DNA of 64,000 nucleotides from UBA6772 sp965183875 (lineage in GTDB: Bacteria; Bacteroidota; Bacteroidia; Flavobacteriales; UBA7430). Below, piece by piece: positions 36,440-46,161 of the stretch. Each line of letters opens with the position of its first letter. Within the stretch, counting starts at the first letter, position 1. A model generated the notes under the pieces. That model saw only the letters and a program-made list of their open reading frames with translations, was not told where the DNA came from and did not search any database. The DNA is taken from positions 17,840 to 81,839 of the forward strand of contig CBCYMK010000027.1 in the NCBI GenBank assembly GCA_965183875.1, written 5' to 3'. The position numbers were made by a program, and so were the translations under genes.

Positions 36440-36976
36440 TTATTTATTTTTCAGCAAATCCTTAAATCTCTTATTGAGCTTATCAACTTTTGGAGACACC
36501 ACAAATTGGCAATAGGGCTGACTCCTATTAAGTTCGAAATATGAATCGTGGAACTCACCAGCAGAATAAAAATTATTGCGAATTGCGATTTCTGAAACTA
36601 TAGGATTAGAAAAATTTAATTGGGCTAGAGATTTAGATTTTTCTGCAATTGCTAAGTCAGTCCTCTTCTCGCAAAATATTACAGATCTATAATGACTACC
36701 TACATCGTGGCCTTGCCTATTAAATGTAGTAGGGTCGTGAATTTCCCAAAAAACTAGTAATAGATCATCTAAACAAATAAGGGAAGAATCGAATACAATT
36801 TCACAAACCTCTACATGTTTTGTAGAGCCACTACAAACTTGCTCCCAACTTGGATTTACTTCGGCTCCTCCAGAATAACCAGAGCGCACCGAAGAAACGC
36901 CAATTATACGATTATAAACCGCTTCTAAACACCAAAAACATCCACCTCCAAGAGTAACTTTTTCAAGATTATCCAT
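36440..36976 (-). CDS. msrA: Peptide methionine sulfoxide reductase A
   Basis: A 178-residue MsrA. LGGGCFWCLEAVYNRI carries the catalytic Cys13 with the FWC motif, and GHDVGSHYRSVIF contains the second conserved block. No C-terminal resolving Cys is apparent, so it may rely on Cys16 or thioredoxin. It lacks a signal peptide, suggesting a cytoplasmic enzyme. No MsrB is adjacent. Confidence 0.93.
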   Translation of the reverse strand: MDNLEKVTLGGGCFWCLEAVYNRIIGVSSVRSGYSGGAEVNPSWEQVCSGSTKHVEVCEIVFDSSLICLDDLLLVFWEIHDPTTFNRQGHDVGSHYRSVIFCEKRTDLAIAEKSKSLAQLNFSNPIVSEIAIRNNFYSAGEFHDSYFELNRSQPYCQFVVSPKVDKLNKRFKDLLKNK

Positions 36977-37098
36977 AACAACTAAATTAAATCTCTATAT
37001 ACAATTAAGCAACAAGTAATTAGAACAAACAATTTTATAAAATTTGAGAACAAAACCTAGCTCAAATTGGTTATATTTATTGGACTAAAAAAACAAAT

Positions 37099-38724
37099 AT
37101 GAAAAAGACGTACTTTTTACTAGCAGGTATCTTTGCACTTAGCTTATCTGTTACGACACAAGCCCAAACACGTTATCTAGACGATATTGGAACCGAAATC
37201 TCGGTAAGCCCAAACATTAACTATGGGAACAACGTAGGTATACTTACTCAAACTCCAGCACTGGAAGGACTCTATATGGATGCCTACCAACTAAGTGGAG
37301 ATACAACGACTAATAAACCTGTTGTAATAATGTTACATACTGGTTCATTTTTACCTGCTATTATAAATGGGCAAGCTACAGGTGGAAGAACCGATGCTGC
37401 AATAGTTGAAATGTGTGAACGATTTGCTAAGAAAGGATATTTGGCAATTGCGCTTAGCTACCGTTTAGGGTGGAACCCAGTTTCTACATCTGAAGATGTT
37501 AGAAGAAGTACACTTATACAGGCAGCCTATAGAAGCTTACAAGATGTTAAAACTGCTGTACGATATTTAAGAAAATCGGTTGCCGAAGAAGGTAACCCTT
37601 ATGGTATTGGAGATAAATTTGCTGTAGGTGGTTATGGTACCGGAGGATATATAGCACTCTCAATGGCTACTCTTAACAACTACGAATCGGAGCTATTAAT
37701 GCCTAAATTTACAGACACGTCTGAGGAAACCATTGCCATATATGGTCAACCTGTACCGTATATTGTTCAATCTATAATGGGGAACTTTGAGGCGACAGAC
37801 TATGGTTATATGACTGTGGCTATTGACGATAGCACAAGTATGGAAGTGCCTCTTTGTGTACCTAACCACGTAGGGTATAGCTCAGAAATAGACATGGCCT
37901 TTAATGCTGGAGGTGCTCTTCCAGACATTTCATGGTTAGAAGCAGGTGAAGTACCTATTGCATCAATGCAATGTATTATGGACCCTGATGCTCCTTTCGG
38001 AGAAGGGAGTGTAATTGTACCTACTACAGGAGAGTTTGTTATCACTGCACATGGATCTGAGATGATTCAACAAAAAGCAAGTGAATACGGTAATAACGAT
38101 CTATTTAATGGGTTAACGACTAACCTTACTGATGCTTGGTACCAAAATGGTAATGGAGACGATAATGCTGCTGCAAACAACTACACTAGTCAACCTGGGC
38201 TTTTTGGAATTGTAACTCCAGCACCATCGGAAACTCCAACTGCATGTGGATTCCAAACGGAACAAGGAGCTTCTTGGGACTGGTGGGATAATGAATGGTA
38301 TGGTCCTCTAGCAGATGGCTACCACGGAACACCAGCAGGAACAATGAGCTGCCTTTCATTATTAGGCAACCCTGATATGTCTGAAGCTAAAGGAATGGCA
38401 ATGGCAGATATGATGTCAGAATTTTTCACTCCTAGAGTATATGTATCTCTTGTAGGTCCTATAGAGGATATTGGTTTAGAAGAAGAGCTTGCTTCAGTAG
38501 TAAACACCTACCCTAACCCAGCAAATAACTACATCACTATTGATGCTAACAATACTGTTATATCATCAGTGAAATTATATTCTGTAGAAGGTAAACTACT
38601 TAGAAACTATGCAACTAATGAATCGACTGTTGTTATAGAAAGAAATGAATTAACAAATGGATTGTACTTTATTGAGCTTGAAATTAACAAGCAAACAATA
38701 AAAAAGTCAGTGGTTTTTAACTAA
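37099..38724 (+). CDS. Secreted alpha/beta-hydrolase-fold protein with T9SS tail
   Basis: A 541-residue protein: signal peptide (1-22), an alpha/beta hydrolase-like domain (about 60-330; PVVIMLHTGSF, YLAIALSYRLGW, DVKTAVRYLRK, DKFAVGGYGTGGYIAL), then a C-terminal T9SS type A domain (TYPNPANNYITID, SVKLYSVEGKLL, GLYFIELEI). The usual nucleophile elbow GxSxG reads GYGTG, so the catalytic Ser is replaced by Gly. The fold assignment is fairly sure; catalytic activity is doubtful. It is monocistronic, ended by a terminator at 38742-38769. Confidence 0.75.
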   Translation: MKKTYFLLAGIFALSLSVTTQAQTRYLDDIGTEISVSPNINYGNNVGILTQTPALEGLYMDAYQLSGDTTTNKPVVIMLHTGSFLPAIINGQATGGRTDAAIVEMCERFAKKGYLAIALSYRLGWNPVSTSEDVRRSTLIQAAYRSLQDVKTAVRYLRKSVAEEGNPYGIGDKFAVGGYGTGGYIALSMATLNNYESELLMPKFTDTSEETIAIYGQPVPYIVQSIMGNFEATDYGYMTVAIDDSTSMEVPLCVPNHVGYSSEIDMAFNAGGALPDISWLEAGEVPIASMQCIMDPDAPFGEGSVIVPTTGEFVITAHGSEMIQQKASEYGNNDLFNGLTTNLTDAWYQNGNGDDNAAANNYTSQPGLFGIVTPAPSETPTACGFQTEQGASWDWWDNEWYGPLADGYHGTPAGTMSCLSLLGNPDMSEAKGMAMADMMSEFFTPRVYVSLVGPIEDIGLEEELASVVNTYPNPANNYITIDANNTVISSVKLYSVEGKLLRNYATNESTVVIERNELTNGLYFIELEINKQTIKKSVVFN

Positions 38725-38741
38725 ACTACCAGCTATTCTAA

Positions 38742-38776
38742 AAAGGGATTCTTGAAAAAGAATCCCTTTTTTTTTG
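38742..38776 (+). terminator. Rho-independent terminator
   Basis: AAAGGGATTCTT...AAGAATCCCTTTTTTTTT makes an AT-rich stem of about 12 bp followed by nine T. Confidence 0.85.
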
Positions 38777-38822
38777 GTCATAAATTGATATCTTAGAACC
38801 GTCTTTACAAGAAAAAAACAAT

Positions 38823-39000
38823 ATGAAAAAGCTATTTATATTTTTATGTTTTGTTCAAACGAAATTTCTTGCATCTCAATACAGTAGGCAAAAAAAATCA
38901 AGCAGACAAAACTATAATTTATCCAAAAGAAAACAGTCTCAACTTTTAAATTTATGATAATGGCATAGTAGAAAATAGAATTGCTATAAGAGATTATTAA
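38823..39000 (+). pseudogene. Decayed small secreted protein gene
   Basis: An ATG at 38823 begins a 44-residue frame with a plausible signal peptide (MKKLFIFLCFVQTKFLASQ). In another frame, 38898-39000 encodes QADKTIIYPKENSLNF, a stop, then IYDNGIVENRIAIRDY and a stop at 39000. This looks like the end of one small gene with an indel and a nonsense change. No homology recognised. Confidence 0.35.
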
Positions 39001-39746
39001 CCTCTGGACCTATACTCTGAAAGTACAATTGCCGTAGCAGTGGCTACATTTAAAGAATCGACACCTGACTTAGAAAATGTAGGAATGGTTACTTTTTTGG
39101 ATACCAAACTCAAAATCTCATCAGAAATACCGTGAGATTCACTACCCATTAGAAGAACCGTTTTTTCTGAAAAATCAGTACTATAAATAGAATCACCGTT
39201 TAAATCGCTGGCATAAATTGTATGAGATTTTAAATTACATAACATCTCACTTAAATCACCATAAAACAACTGAACCTTGTTTATAGAACCCATTGCAGAC
39301 TGAACTGTTTTAGGGTTATACTGATCAACGGTATTGGAAGTACATAAAATAGAATTTACACCAAACCAATCGGCTAAACGAATAATAGTCCCCAAATTAC
39401 CAGGGTCGTTTATGCCATCTACAGCCAAAACTAAAGCCTGATTTGAAACCTCATCAAAAGAGCTTTCTTTTTTTTGCTTTAATACTAACAGCACCTCATT
39501 AGGTGTTTTTAAGGTAGAAACTTGAGCTAAATCTTTTTCTGTTAACACAAAACAATTTCCCCCTTTTAAATAACTAGGATTCTGCTTAAACCATGAATCT
39601 AAAGCATACAACTCAACAAAAGGTAGTGAAGATTGCAACATTTCGGCGACTATCTTCTTCCCTTCAACAACAAAAAGGCCCGAATTTAATCGTTCCTTTT
39701 TACGTTGAAGTCCTCTTAACTTCTTTATTTGACTTTTACTGAGCAT
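38997..39746 (-). CDS. TrmH/SpoU family RNA methyltransferase
   Basis: A 249-residue SPOUT enzyme: an N-terminal substrate-binding part (KIKKLRGLQRKKERLNSGLFVVEG) and the knotted methyltransferase domain (about 105-249) with NDPGNLGTIIRLADWFG, MGSINKVQLFY, LLMGSESHGIS and SGVDSLNVATATAIVL motifs. It methylates ribose of rRNA or tRNA using SAM. It precedes the rluD gene's stop region on the same strand. Confidence 0.9.
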   Translation of the reverse strand: MLSKSQIKKLRGLQRKKERLNSGLFVVEGKKIVAEMLQSSLPFVELYALDSWFKQNPSYLKGGNCFVLTEKDLAQVSTLKTPNEVLLVLKQKKESSFDEVSNQALVLAVDGINDPGNLGTIIRLADWFGVNSILCTSNTVDQYNPKTVQSAMGSINKVQLFYGDLSEMLCNLKSHTIYASDLNGDSIYSTDFSEKTVLLMGSESHGISDEILSLVSKKVTIPTFSKSGVDSLNVATATAIVLSEYRSRG

Positions 39747-39764
39747 ATACCATATTGGAACTAA

Positions 39765-40826
39765 TTACTCCCCTTCCTTCATTAGGCGTTGAGTAGTATA
39801 ATTTCTCCAACGCTCCAATACATCTACAAAGTCTGCTGGCAATTCAGAATCAAACTCTGTATACTTTTCGTCGTTAGGGTGATGAAACCCAAGTGTTTTA
39901 GCGTGAAGTGCATGGCGAGGCATAGCCTTGAAACAATTTTGAACAAACTGCTTATATTTTGAGAATGTAGTCCCTCTTAATACTTTATCTCCCCCATAGG
40001 TATCATCGTTAAATAAGGGGTGTCCTATATGTTTAAAGTGAGCTCTAATTTGATGCGTACGCCCAGTTTCTAATCTACATTCTACTAGGGTAACATAACC
40101 AAAACGTTCTAATACGGTATAATGAGTAACCGCATGTCGTCCATATTCCTCCTCTGGAGGAAATACATCCATCACTTTTCTATTGCGTAAACTCCTACCT
40201 ATATTCCCAGTAATAGTCCCTTCATCTTCATCAAAATCACCCCATACTAAAGCACGGTAACGGCGTGAGGTGGTACGATCGAAAAATTGTTTTTGAAGAT
40301 GAATCAGCGCTGGTTCTGTTTTAGCCACAACTAAAATACCAGAGGTGTTTTTATCAATTCTATGGACTAAACCAGGTCGAGTTTCATCATCACAATCTGC
40401 GAGTTTATTAATATGAAACTTAAGTGCATTTAACATAGTCCCAGTAAAATGCCCATAACTAGGGTGAACCACCATTCCAGGTTCCTTATTCACTATAACT
40501 AAATGATCATCCTCATACATTATATTAATGGGAATGTCTTGCGCAACGAGTCTAGTATCTAACTTAGGAAAATCCTTTACGATGCGAATAACATCGTTAG
40601 GTTTAATCTTATAACTCGATTTTACAGGCTCATCGTTTACCAGCACAAAGCCGGTATCTGCCAGTTTCTGTACTTTAGTACGAGTCATATTTGCAATCTG
40701 AGCAGCCATAAACTTATCGACTCTCATTGTTACTTGTCCATCTTCTACCACTTGCTTAAAATGCTCATAAGCAAGTTCTCCATCGAGTACAATAGAGACT
40801 TCTTTATCTTCTTCTTTTTCCTTCAT
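39765..40826 (-). CDS. rluD: RluD-type 23S rRNA pseudouridine synthase
   Basis: A 353-residue protein: an S4 RNA-binding domain (about 30-85; MRVDKFMAAQIANMTRTKVQKL) and a pseudouridine synthase domain. HRIDKNTSGILVVAKT holds the catalytic Asp; LETGRTHQIRAHFKHIGHPLFND is the substrate motif. It modifies 23S rRNA. It is 2 bp from the PASTA gene and in the same cluster. Confidence 0.92.
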   Translation of the reverse strand: MKEKEEDKEVSIVLDGELAYEHFKQVVEDGQVTMRVDKFMAAQIANMTRTKVQKLADTGFVLVNDEPVKSSYKIKPNDVIRIVKDFPKLDTRLVAQDIPINIMYEDDHLVIVNKEPGMVVHPSYGHFTGTMLNALKFHINKLADCDDETRPGLVHRIDKNTSGILVVAKTEPALIHLQKQFFDRTTSRRYRALVWGDFDEDEGTITGNIGRSLRNRKVMDVFPPEEEYGRHAVTHYTVLERFGYVTLVECRLETGRTHQIRAHFKHIGHPLFNDDTYGGDKVLRGTTFSKYKQFVQNCFKAMPRHALHAKTLGFHHPNDEKYTEFDSELPADFVDVLERWRNYTTQRLMKEGE

Positions 40827-40827
40827 C

Positions 40828-41643
40828 TTAATTATTTAAGATACTGTCTAACCTAGCTTTTAAGCTATCTACACGCATTAATTCTAAGGTATCAACTGCT
40901 AGAGTTGAACTATCTTCTGTAAACCATAGGTTCACAAAAGAACCTAGGTTAATTTCTTCGGTTTCTTCTGTAGGAGATTGTTTATAAACAAAAGACTTTA
41001 AGGTATCAACCACAGAACTGTCATAATAAAACTCCCCTATATTTAAAGAGCTGTTTTGTAATTTTGAGGCTATATTTTTATTTAAATAGCCAATTAAATT
41101 AGGCATACTAATTTGCATCCCCTTACCGTTACCTAAAACTAAATCTAGTTTTGAAGACTTTTCCAATTTATCGCCAACTTGTACTTCCTTGCCACTATAA
41201 CGAATTCCTAAAACAACATTGGCGTGGGCATCATTTTTATAAATAAACTTACCAATTCTAAACCCTTTGGCTTTTAACTCAGATAAATATTGTCTTGAAG
41301 ACCTATCTGTATAATCGGGAATAGAAATTAGACTTACGTTTATGGGGTTTACAGTGAGTAAAATTTCTCTATTATTTTTCACTCTCGAATGTGCTAAAGG
41401 CAACTGACCAATTACAGAACCTCTAGGGAAAGACGCATTGTAGGCTCCAGAATCAACTACAGCGTAACGAAGGTCTAGTTTACTTAATGTATCTGCGACT
41501 TCGTAAATAGAATAACTAGATAAATTAGGTACTAAAATAGTATCTCCATGAAGCGTCAACTTCTCTAAACTTACCAGAGAAGCGTATATTGCTCCTGAAA
41601 GGAATAATAAGCCTAAACACAAATGAACGAACAATCGTTTCAT
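40828..41643 (-). CDS. PASTA domain membrane-anchored protein
   Basis: A 271-residue protein with an N-terminal membrane anchor (4-25) and about three PASTA repeats (VPNLSSYSIYEVADTLSKLDLRYAVVDS, IPDYTDRSSRQYLSELKAKGFRIG, MPNLIGYLNKNIASKLQNSS). There is no kinase or transpeptidase domain. PASTA repeats bind peptidoglycan fragments; it likely acts at the cell envelope. It sits directly upstream of rluD, 2 bp apart, an arrangement common in Bacteroidota. Confidence 0.88.
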   Translation of the reverse strand: MKRLFVHLCLGLLFLSGAIYASLVSLEKLTLHGDTILVPNLSSYSIYEVADTLSKLDLRYAVVDSGAYNASFPRGSVIGQLPLAHSRVKNNREILLTVNPINVSLISIPDYTDRSSRQYLSELKAKGFRIGKFIYKNDAHANVVLGIRYSGKEVQVGDKLEKSSKLDLVLGNGKGMQISMPNLIGYLNKNIASKLQNSSLNIGEFYYDSSVVDTLKSFVYKQSPTEETEEINLGSFVNLWFTEDSSTLAVDTLELMRVDSLKARLDSILNN

Positions 41644-41841
41644 ATTTTATTGTGGTATTTCTAAAAAGATTTTTTGAGTTTACACTATATAAACCCACTC
41701 CACTATTCTTAGTCTAAAAGAATGCACAAATATAGAAAAAGCTGTACGAACAAGTAAAAGAGTTATTTATATTTATTGTTTATTTTAAAAACCACAGACA
41801 CTTAAAAATCAAATCTTTAACTCGGAAATTTTTAAAGTATT

Positions 41842-44800
41842 TTACTCAGCAGAATTACGCCAATTAAACATACCTAAGAACTTCTGCCACATATCAGAAA
41901 AATCATCAAACTCATCCCTATAAAACAAACCTACTCCAGTGGTGTAATTACTAGCATCATCTTGTAGCTGAAAACTCTCTTCCAGGTTTCTAAAAGCCAA
42001 TAATTTTAACTTACCATCTTCATTTATTTGATACTCTACTTTAAAATCGCCTATTATACGGGTTGTATTTTGCGCTGGTTGGGTTCCTATATTTCCATTA
42101 AAAGTAATGCGATCGTTTACTTTCATATTATTCATCAATAGCTCAAACTCTTTGGTACTCAAAGTATCTCCTTGATTAGGGTGGTATTTAAAGCCTAAAT
42201 CGAACTGATCGGTAAACTGCGACATCCAATTAGACAACTGATTACTCAATACTTCAGTCCCTGTAGAAAGAGTGGTACTTAAATAGTCGACATCCGTATT
42301 TTGTATATCATCTGTACTCATAAAACTATTCAATACAAGCAGAGATAAAAACTGCTGTGTTTTCTTCTCTTCTGTATTAGTTCTTTCATCTAATATCCTA
42401 TTAATAAGATCGTCCCCTTTAGGGATTTTAATATCAAACTCTATGGTAGGTTGAAGCAGATCCCCTGACATAAGCATGCTACAATCAACATCAGTTTTAC
42501 GATTGTACTCGGGAGCTAAATCGCTAATATTTGTATTTACAGTATAACGGGCGTTCAAATCCATTTGTGCAGCATATGGGTTACCATCCCAAACCATTTT
42601 AGCACCATTAACGATTTCGAATTTCTTATTTACAAAATTTTGTAAGGTGAATAAATAATTACCTTGACTAAGGGTATAATCGCCAAACATATACACCTCT
42701 TCGGCAGCATTTACACCTAAATTAATAAACCCATTCCCTACTGCAGTAATCTTATCACCTAGAGATTCATCAAAAATAATATTCACCTCTGCCTCTTCAG
42801 TAATTTCAAAATTCATATCTATTAGTAAGCCCGACTCAGACTTTACTACTTCAGAGAGTGTCCACAATGTATCTTTTGCACTTTCATCTTTATCAATAAA
42901 ATGAACAAAACTTAGCTCTTCTAAAGACTCTTTGTCATCCAAGGGAATAAAAAGAGAAGTACCATTGTTTGTTTTAGCATTTATATCAATTTCAATAGCT
43001 GTAAAAGGGCCACTAAAAATTGCTTCTCCGGTAGCTAAAGCCCTACCATAGTACGCCTCATCTCTATAAGCATCAGTATTTAAACACAATAAACTATCGG
43101 CCTTGAGGTTTAAATCTAAGGCAAAATCTTGTAGCTTGTGATGCAATAACTCACCGGATAAAACCCCAGTTCCAATTTTCTGTTCCTCTAAGACACTAAC
43201 AAAATTAAAATCTAGAAATTCTATATGTCTATCACTCAACCTAAGATGTACCTGATCACTAGCATTCAAAGCTATATTCAAATAAGGAACTTTTAGTGAA
43301 ACATCATCGAGCCATAACTCACCGTCGAATATTGGAGATTTAATATCTCCATGGAAATTTAAAGCCCCCATTCCACTACCGCTAAAATCATCGGTAATAC
43401 TTTCTAAATAGCTTTGTAAATGTTGTACATCTAGCTGGCGGACATCAATATCGAGATTGAAATTATTGGAATCTAGTAATGTAAAGTAATCTCCTTTTAT
43501 ATCTATAGTCTTATTAATTCCCTTAAAAACTTGACCTGAAATTTGCTGAGCTTCTAATTCACTATTATATAAAACTTGAAGCTCTACATCTCCAAAAGGA
43601 TAATGGTTTATATATAAATTATTAGAGGCTATATTGGAAGTCAACTTTGGATTAGTAGTACAATCAAGCAGTTTAAACTCCCCTGTTAATCTTCCATCAA
43701 TACTAGATCTAGCTTCAACCAACCAGGGATTAACATTCTGAAACTCGAACTCATCTACAAATAAATTCAATTCATCTAAATCGGACGATTTAGTATACTT
43801 AAGTTCTATGTTCTGATTATTAGAATTCAACAAAACATTAGTATTTGTAAGTCCATTAGCATGGTAATAAAAGGAGGAGTTCTCATTTAAGGTCCATAGG
43901 GTGTCAGCAAAATAAAACTGACTATCCTCCAGGTCTAAAGTAAGAGACTGCTTGTCGATATGTGCATTTGCCTTAACTATACCATCAAACTTTATAGAAT
44001 CGTTACTTGTCCAAGCTAAGGCATAACGCCAATCTCCATTAGTACCAATTTGATCTAATTCAATATTTTCAAATTTCTTTTCTAAATTATAATCTAACTG
44101 AGAGCTAAGAAGGTCAACTTTCCAATATTCTGAAGTAGCGATAGAGCTGATTTTCAAATCTCGAGAAAGCCAATCGCCCCAGCCCAAATTAGGACTCGTT
44201 ATAGTTAGGTCTAAGCCCTGGTCTTTTGTATTAAACAAACCATAAATATGTGCACCATCGCCAAGGTATAAATTAGGCAGTAGCAACTCTGTTAATGCAG
44301 AACTATTAAATACTTCAATAGAAAAATTAAAATTTTGTTGCTTAGCCACCGCAGAAGGCATTAATGGAAAATGAGGAGCTAAATAGGCTAAAAAAGAAGG
44401 ATATAAATTGGGTATATCTATAATACCATCTAGCTGAGCTATAGCAAAATCTGATGATAAGGTAAGTGTATCACCAAGTACAGATTTAGAGGAATTAAAC
44501 AATAAATCGTTGAAATGATAATAGGAATCGTCAGTTTCTAAACTGGTAAAATATACACCTAAAGCTCCTTCGATATTAGACCAGTTATCGCCAACTAAAT
44601 TCATTTCTATAAGACTAGATAAACGAGCCTTAGATTTATTTTCTAGCCAATTTAGCTGAACTAAATTCGCCTCTATTATATCGGCAGTAAAATCCATAAC
44701 CGGTTTGGGCTTAGAGAAATCAACCTCACCCGAAAATTCTAAATCTAAATTAGGGTCATTCACTAAAGCAGTACCTTTAAAATAATTGGGCTGTAAGCGC

Positions 44801-46068
44801 CCATTTAAATCAATACCCTGATACTTATAACCACCAATATTTATAGAACTAATGGCACCCATTAAATCAGTATCAAAACTTTCTAAATCGAAACCCTTCC
44901 CACTAACCGACATATCTGCATTCACTACAGATACAAGTTCATTTTTCACAAAAGGTGTTAAATCAAACTCTATAAATTCTACACTTCCTTTATAGTACGG
45001 AATGGCACTAGAGTCAGGTTTACTAATAGAAATATCTGTTGTAAAAGCTCCTCGGTCAGAAAAAAGTTCCATTTGTAAATTTACTGCCGAGAGTGAGCCT
45101 TCAAGAGCTACAGCAGCATTTACAGACCCCAGTCTACTCATTAAATAATTGTACTCAAACAAAGGCTCCAACCATACCCACTCCTTTTTATTTAGGTTCA
45201 ACTCAGGCGTATTGAGTAAATAATTCCAATTATTAAAATCTGTAATATTAGCGATGGATAAATCTCCTTTTATCGAACTACCATTTGTGGTAGATGCTGA
45301 AAAGTCGTGTATTGATAATAGATCTTCTTTAACAGTAAGCAGCCCATTCAATTGTATATCCAAGCTATTAGGCCACGAATTATAAAGCCCTTTACAGGCC
45401 GTTTTATTAAGCCTAAATGTTGATATATCTAAAGCTAAAGAATCGGAGTTATGAGATTGAAACAGGTTTAAATCAATTTCTGAGTTTCCACTAAGCCAAT
45501 TAAATCCTTCAATAGAAGTTTTAAGTGTAGATAGTTCTACAGAAGATGCACTAAGTCTATGAGAAGCTCCTCCCTTAACATCCCAATTTAAGTTGCTTAG
45601 AGTAAAGCTTGAACTGTCGCCCAGCATAACATCCTTTAAGTATAAGTTCAAATTAAAAAAATGCCTTGATTCTTTACGATTACCTACCCTAAGTTCCGCG
45701 TCACTTAGCCATACATTATCTAGCAGTAAGCCCTTAGAAGACGTAGAGTTTTTCAAAAAAGGTTTTAGTAGTTGATAAAATTCTGCATCAGCCAAGGAGT
45801 CTGTATATGAATAATCAACGTACAGGCCTTTAATATAAATTTTATTTAAATGATTTAAAGTGAAGTCGGTAGTGGTAACTTTAATTTCCTCTACAAAAAG
45901 TAGGGTATCACTATTACTATCTACAAAAAGTACTTCTTCCCATATTAAGCCAGTAAACAAACCCAGTTTAATTTTCTCTGAAGCTATAGAGAGCCCATAT
46001 TCTGTTTTTGCCCATTTAGAAAACTCTACAGCAAGTTTTTCTTGCATTACAGGGATTTGAAAAAGCAA
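41842..46068 (-). CDS. tamB: TamB/translocation-assembly-like protein
   Basis: A 1408-residue protein made of repeated beta-rich, AsmA/TamB-type segments, ending with the C-terminal domain (about 1200-1408: GNGFINLGVNAAEEVYMFGDYTLSQGNYLFTL, and QFLSLLVLNSF). TamB-like proteins span the periplasm and move lipids or help outer-membrane assembly. The TTG at 46068 lies inside a hydrophobic anchor. In-frame codons up to about 46158 (KRILFLGTFLVFGFLLLFQ) encode the helix but contain no ATG, GTG or TTG. The start is therefore ambiguous: a non-canonical codon or a base error. Confidence 0.8.
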   Translation of the reverse strand: MLFQIPVMQEKLAVEFSKWAKTEYGLSIASEKIKLGLFTGLIWEEVLFVDSNSDTLLFVEEIKVTTTDFTLNHLNKIYIKGLYVDYSYTDSLADAEFYQLLKPFLKNSTSSKGLLLDNVWLSDAELRVGNRKESRHFFNLNLYLKDVMLGDSSSFTLSNLNWDVKGGASHRLSASSVELSTLKTSIEGFNWLSGNSEIDLNLFQSHNSDSLALDISTFRLNKTACKGLYNSWPNSLDIQLNGLLTVKEDLLSIHDFSASTTNGSSIKGDLSIANITDFNNWNYLLNTPELNLNKKEWVWLEPLFEYNYLMSRLGSVNAAVALEGSLSAVNLQMELFSDRGAFTTDISISKPDSSAIPYYKGSVEFIEFDLTPFVKNELVSVVNADMSVSGKGFDLESFDTDLMGAISSINIGGYKYQGIDLNGRLQPNYFKGTALVNDPNLDLEFSGEVDFSKPKPVMDFTADIIEANLVQLNWLENKSKARLSSLIEMNLVGDNWSNIEGALGVYFTSLETDDSYYHFNDLLFNSSKSVLGDTLTLSSDFAIAQLDGIIDIPNLYPSFLAYLAPHFPLMPSAVAKQQNFNFSIEVFNSSALTELLLPNLYLGDGAHIYGLFNTKDQGLDLTITSPNLGWGDWLSRDLKISSIATSEYWKVDLLSSQLDYNLEKKFENIELDQIGTNGDWRYALAWTSNDSIKFDGIVKANAHIDKQSLTLDLEDSQFYFADTLWTLNENSSFYYHANGLTNTNVLLNSNNQNIELKYTKSSDLDELNLFVDEFEFQNVNPWLVEARSSIDGRLTGEFKLLDCTTNPKLTSNIASNNLYINHYPFGDVELQVLYNSELEAQQISGQVFKGINKTIDIKGDYFTLLDSNNFNLDIDVRQLDVQHLQSYLESITDDFSGSGMGALNFHGDIKSPIFDGELWLDDVSLKVPYLNIALNASDQVHLRLSDRHIEFLDFNFVSVLEEQKIGTGVLSGELLHHKLQDFALDLNLKADSLLCLNTDAYRDEAYYGRALATGEAIFSGPFTAIEIDINAKTNNGTSLFIPLDDKESLEELSFVHFIDKDESAKDTLWTLSEVVKSESGLLIDMNFEITEEAEVNIIFDESLGDKITAVGNGFINLGVNAAEEVYMFGDYTLSQGNYLFTLQNFVNKKFEIVNGAKMVWDGNPYAAQMDLNARYTVNTNISDLAPEYNRKTDVDCSMLMSGDLLQPTIEFDIKIPKGDDLINRILDERTNTEEKKTQQFLSLLVLNSFMSTDDIQNTDVDYLSTTLSTGTEVLSNQLSNWMSQFTDQFDLGFKYHPNQGDTLSTKEFELLMNNMKVNDRITFNGNIGTQPAQNTTRIIGDFKVEYQINEDGKLKLLAFRNLEESFQLQDDASNYTTGVGLFYRDEFDDFSDMWQKFLGMFNWRNSAE

Positions 46069-46161
46069 GAGAAAACCAAAAACCAGGAAGGTTCCTAAAA
46101 ATAAAATACGCTTAATTATGTTTTTACCTGTATTGATAAGACAATTCTTTATTTTTGCCGC

